DNA from: an uncultured Bryobacterales bacterium
GTDB lineage: Bacteria; Acidobacteriota; Terriglobia; Bryobacterales; Bryobacteraceae
Assembly: GCA_937959285.1 (NCBI GenBank)
Contig: CALGAR010000142.1
Location: forward strand, 25,756 to 89,755
DNA length: 64,000 nt
Reading direction: 5' to 3'
Position 1 is the first letter of the stretch, and each line of letters opens with the position of its first letter. Under the pieces are notes generated by a model. It searched no databases, was not told the DNA's origin, and was given only the letters and a program-made list of their open reading frames with translations. Below are positions 62,465 to 64,000 of this stretch, one piece after another. Both the position numbers and the translations under genes were made by a program.

Positions 62465-63427
62465 ATGCTGCGAACGCTTGGACTGGCGATCTTGCTTACC
62501 ATGACATCCACTGCCGCCGTAAAGATTGAGAAAGTCAATTACAAGGGCTGGCCCAATTCCTATCGGGTCACGAACGGTGAGGTTGAGCTCATCATCACAG
62601 GCGATATCGGCCCCCGTATTATGCGCTACGGCTTCGTTGGAGGCCAGAATTTCTTCAAGGAGTTTGAAGAGGGCCTCGGCAAGAGTGGCGAAGCAACGTG
62701 GCAGCCGCGCGGCGGCCATCGCATTTGGGTGGGTCCGGAGGATCCGGTCTACACGTATGCCCCGGATAACGGCCCGGTGAAGATCGAGGTGCGCGGCGAA
62801 GTGCTGGAGGCGACACAGCCGGTCGAGCCGCTGACCGGGCTTCAGAAGCAGATCATCGTGCGCATGGCCCCAACCGGAACGGACGTCGAGGTGCTGCACC
62901 GCATACGGAATGCACACTCGATGCCGCTGGAGTTCGCTCCCTGGGCGCTGACGATGATGGCGCCAGGCGGAATCGGAATCAGCGGTTTCCCGCCGCGCGG
63001 CACGCATCCCGAGAATCTGCTGCCGACGAATCCGCTTGTGATGTGGGCCTTCACCGATCTCGGAGATCCGCGCTGGACATTCACGAAGAAGTACCTGGTG
63101 CTTCGCCAGGATCCAAACCGCAAGGAGCCGCAGAAGGTTGGTTTGTGGAACCGGCGGACGTGGGGAGCCTATCTGCTCGGATCGGAGCTGTTCCTCAAAC
63201 GCTACGAAGCCGTCGATCCGTCGAGACATCCGGATATGGGCTGCTCGTTTGAGACGTTCACGAACGGGGACATGCTGGAGCTCGAAACGATGGGACCGGT
63301 GACTCGCGTTGTTCCAGGCGCCGCGGTTGAGCACATCGAGCGCTGGAGCCTGCATCGCAACGTTAAGATCCCTGCGTTCACTGACGCAGAACTGGATAAG
63401 GTCCTGCTTCCGATCCTGAACCGGTAG
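62465..63427 (+). CDS. DUF4380-like secreted protein, possibly sugar-binding
   Basis: 320 aa with a signal peptide (MLRTLGLAILLTMTSTAAV). The remainder is beta-rich and resembles the galactose-mutarotase-like (DUF4380/aldose-epimerase) fold: GEVELIITGDIGPRIMRYGF, GGHRIWVGPEDP and WSLHRNVKIPAF are the recognisable blocks. No catalytic histidine pair typical of true mutarotase is evident, so enzymatic activity is uncertain. It could bind a polysaccharide or sugar lactone in the periplasm. It follows the TPR gene on the same strand. Confidence 0.6.
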   Translation: MLRTLGLAILLTMTSTAAVKIEKVNYKGWPNSYRVTNGEVELIITGDIGPRIMRYGFVGGQNFFKEFEEGLGKSGEATWQPRGGHRIWVGPEDPVYTYAPDNGPVKIEVRGEVLEATQPVEPLTGLQKQIIVRMAPTGTDVEVLHRIRNAHSMPLEFAPWALTMMAPGGIGISGFPPRGTHPENLLPTNPLVMWAFTDLGDPRWTFTKKYLVLRQDPNRKEPQKVGLWNRRTWGAYLLGSELFLKRYEAVDPSRHPDMGCSFETFTNGDMLELETMGPVTRVVPGAAVEHIERWSLHRNVKIPAFTDAELDKVLLPILNR

Positions 63428-63428
63428 A

Positions 63429-64000
63429 TCAGCCCTGCTTCAGTCCGGGTACGCCGCCCAGGGTGGGAGCGCTACGCACTCCCCGCACGATGGCTTGCGC
63501 CGCGGCTTCCGCTGCTGCCACGCCAAGTGCGGTCACATCAACCGTTCGGTCTCCGAGCGACAGCGCAAAGACGACGTCGCCGTCGAACATAGAGTGGGCG
63601 GGAGCCAGAGTGCGCATCAGTCCGCCCTGGGCAAGTTGCGCCACTTTCGTTGCCTGCACTTTGGTAAGGCGCGCGTTGGTCGCGACCACTACCAGAGTAG
63701 TGTTCTGCCTCGTAAAGCCGCCTCGGGCGCCGCGCTTCAGGAGGCGTTCGGTATCGGCAAACTCCATCGAATCGGGAGCTAGCCGCGCTCCTGCGATGAT
63801 CTTCCCCGTGGCGGGATCCCGCACATCGCCAAAGGCATTGACAGCGGCCAGGGCGGAGACGCGAGCGCCTGCATATGGGCCTTCGAGTTCCACCGTAGCG
63901 GATCCGATGCCGCCCTTCATCGCGCTTGGCAGGCCGCGGATCTTGCCTACGGTGGCTCCGGTGCCCGCGCCGACCGCTCCTTCGACCACCGGACCATCGC
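63429..64000 (-). CDS. P1/S58 family aminopeptidase, 5' end outside the window
   Basis: The visible 186-190 residues are the C-terminal part of a DmpA-like (S58) autoproteolytic peptidase. The nucleophile loop is GGIGSATVEL with the expected serine; the later GGFTRQNTTLVVVATNA and APAHSMFDGDVVFAL blocks are characteristic of this fold. The frame stays open to base 64000, so the gene begins beyond the window on the minus strand. The enzymes cleave N-terminal D- or beta-amino acids or small cyclic peptides. It ends one base from the DUF4380-like gene stop. Confidence 0.83.
   Translation of the reverse strand, partial: DGPVVEGAVGAGTGATVGKIRGLPSAMKGGIGSATVELEGPYAGARVSALAAVNAFGDVRDPATGKIIAGARLAPDSMEFADTERLLKRGARGGFTRQNTTLVVVATNARLTKVQATKVAQLAQGGLMRTLAPAHSMFDGDVVFALSLGDRTVDVTALGVAAAEAAAQAIVRGVRSAPTLGGVPGLKQG

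Overview
The window is a GC-rich (roughly 60 %) bacterial chromosome segment around the replication origin. It carries dnaA-dnaN-gyrB, a parA-parB pair with three parS sites, mnmG, purD, dnaE and accA. Several families seen here are abundant in Acidobacteriota: two CRTAC1-type (FG-GAP/VCBS + ASPIC/UnbV) secreted propeller proteins, an Oar-like TonB-dependent receptor with an N-terminal carboxypeptidase-regulatory-like domain, and many secreted TPR proteins. A Bryobacterales/Solibacter-like member of that phylum is the best guess, but no rRNA is present to settle it. I see no insertion sequences, prophage, CRISPR array or rRNA genes.

Layout. 1-3.4 kb: the 3' part of a GT4 glycosyltransferase, then a peroxiredoxin / MBL-rhodanese operon on the minus strand. 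3.5-11 kb: tRNA-Gly, the dnaA upstream region with DnaA-box-like repeats, dnaA, dnaN, gyrB and a POTRA outer-membrane protein one base after gyrB. 11-23 kb: a minus-strand block with OsmC, alanine racemase and a cell-surface polysaccharide cluster: one GT4, five GT2-type enzymes (one fused to a second GT4), a methyltransferase with a coiled-coil tail, and an O-antigen-type ABC ATPase (Wzt). 23-28 kb: tRNA-Met, parB, parA, three parS, mnmG, then purD and tRNA-Arg on the plus strand. 28-35.5 kb: dnaE, accA, a small membrane protein, and a MacA-like adaptor plus MacB-like ATPase with no permease beside them. 35.5-43 kb: metabolic and small secreted genes, including two tandem paralogues preceded by a frameshifted relative-in-operon, an EamA transporter, a PfkB sugar kinase, and a CBS / CbiX / ferredoxin-reductase operon. 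43-52 kb: two TPR-based secretion-envelope operons (TonB receptor + TPR; TPR + CRTAC1) and another TPR gene. 52-57 kb: cyclophilin lipoprotein, ArsR-type regulator, rsmI, a membrane JAB-like protein, YihY and a zinc-ribbon microprotein. 57-64 kb: a histidine kinase, response regulator and Tat-exported CRTAC1 protein in one overlapping operon, a TPR protein, a DUF4380-like protein and the 3' part of a P1/S58 peptidase.

Translation starts are a theme. TTG is used often, four gene junctions are TTGA overlaps, and two genes (a ferredoxin reductase and an ArsR regulator) seem to begin at CTG and ATT respectively, each with a Shine-Dalgarno sequence at the right distance. Starts given below were moved inward or outward from the longest reading frame where a ribosome site, signal peptide or family N-terminus decided it.

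The most interesting leads are the Wzt / coiled-coil methyltransferase pair, which looks like a chain-length ruler and capping system; the sensor kinase operon that ends in a Tat-exported CRTAC1 propeller; the TonB-TPR-CRTAC1 neighbourhood; a transmembrane protein with a degenerate JAMM motif; and a secreted-protein operon whose first gene appears leaderless and frameshifted.
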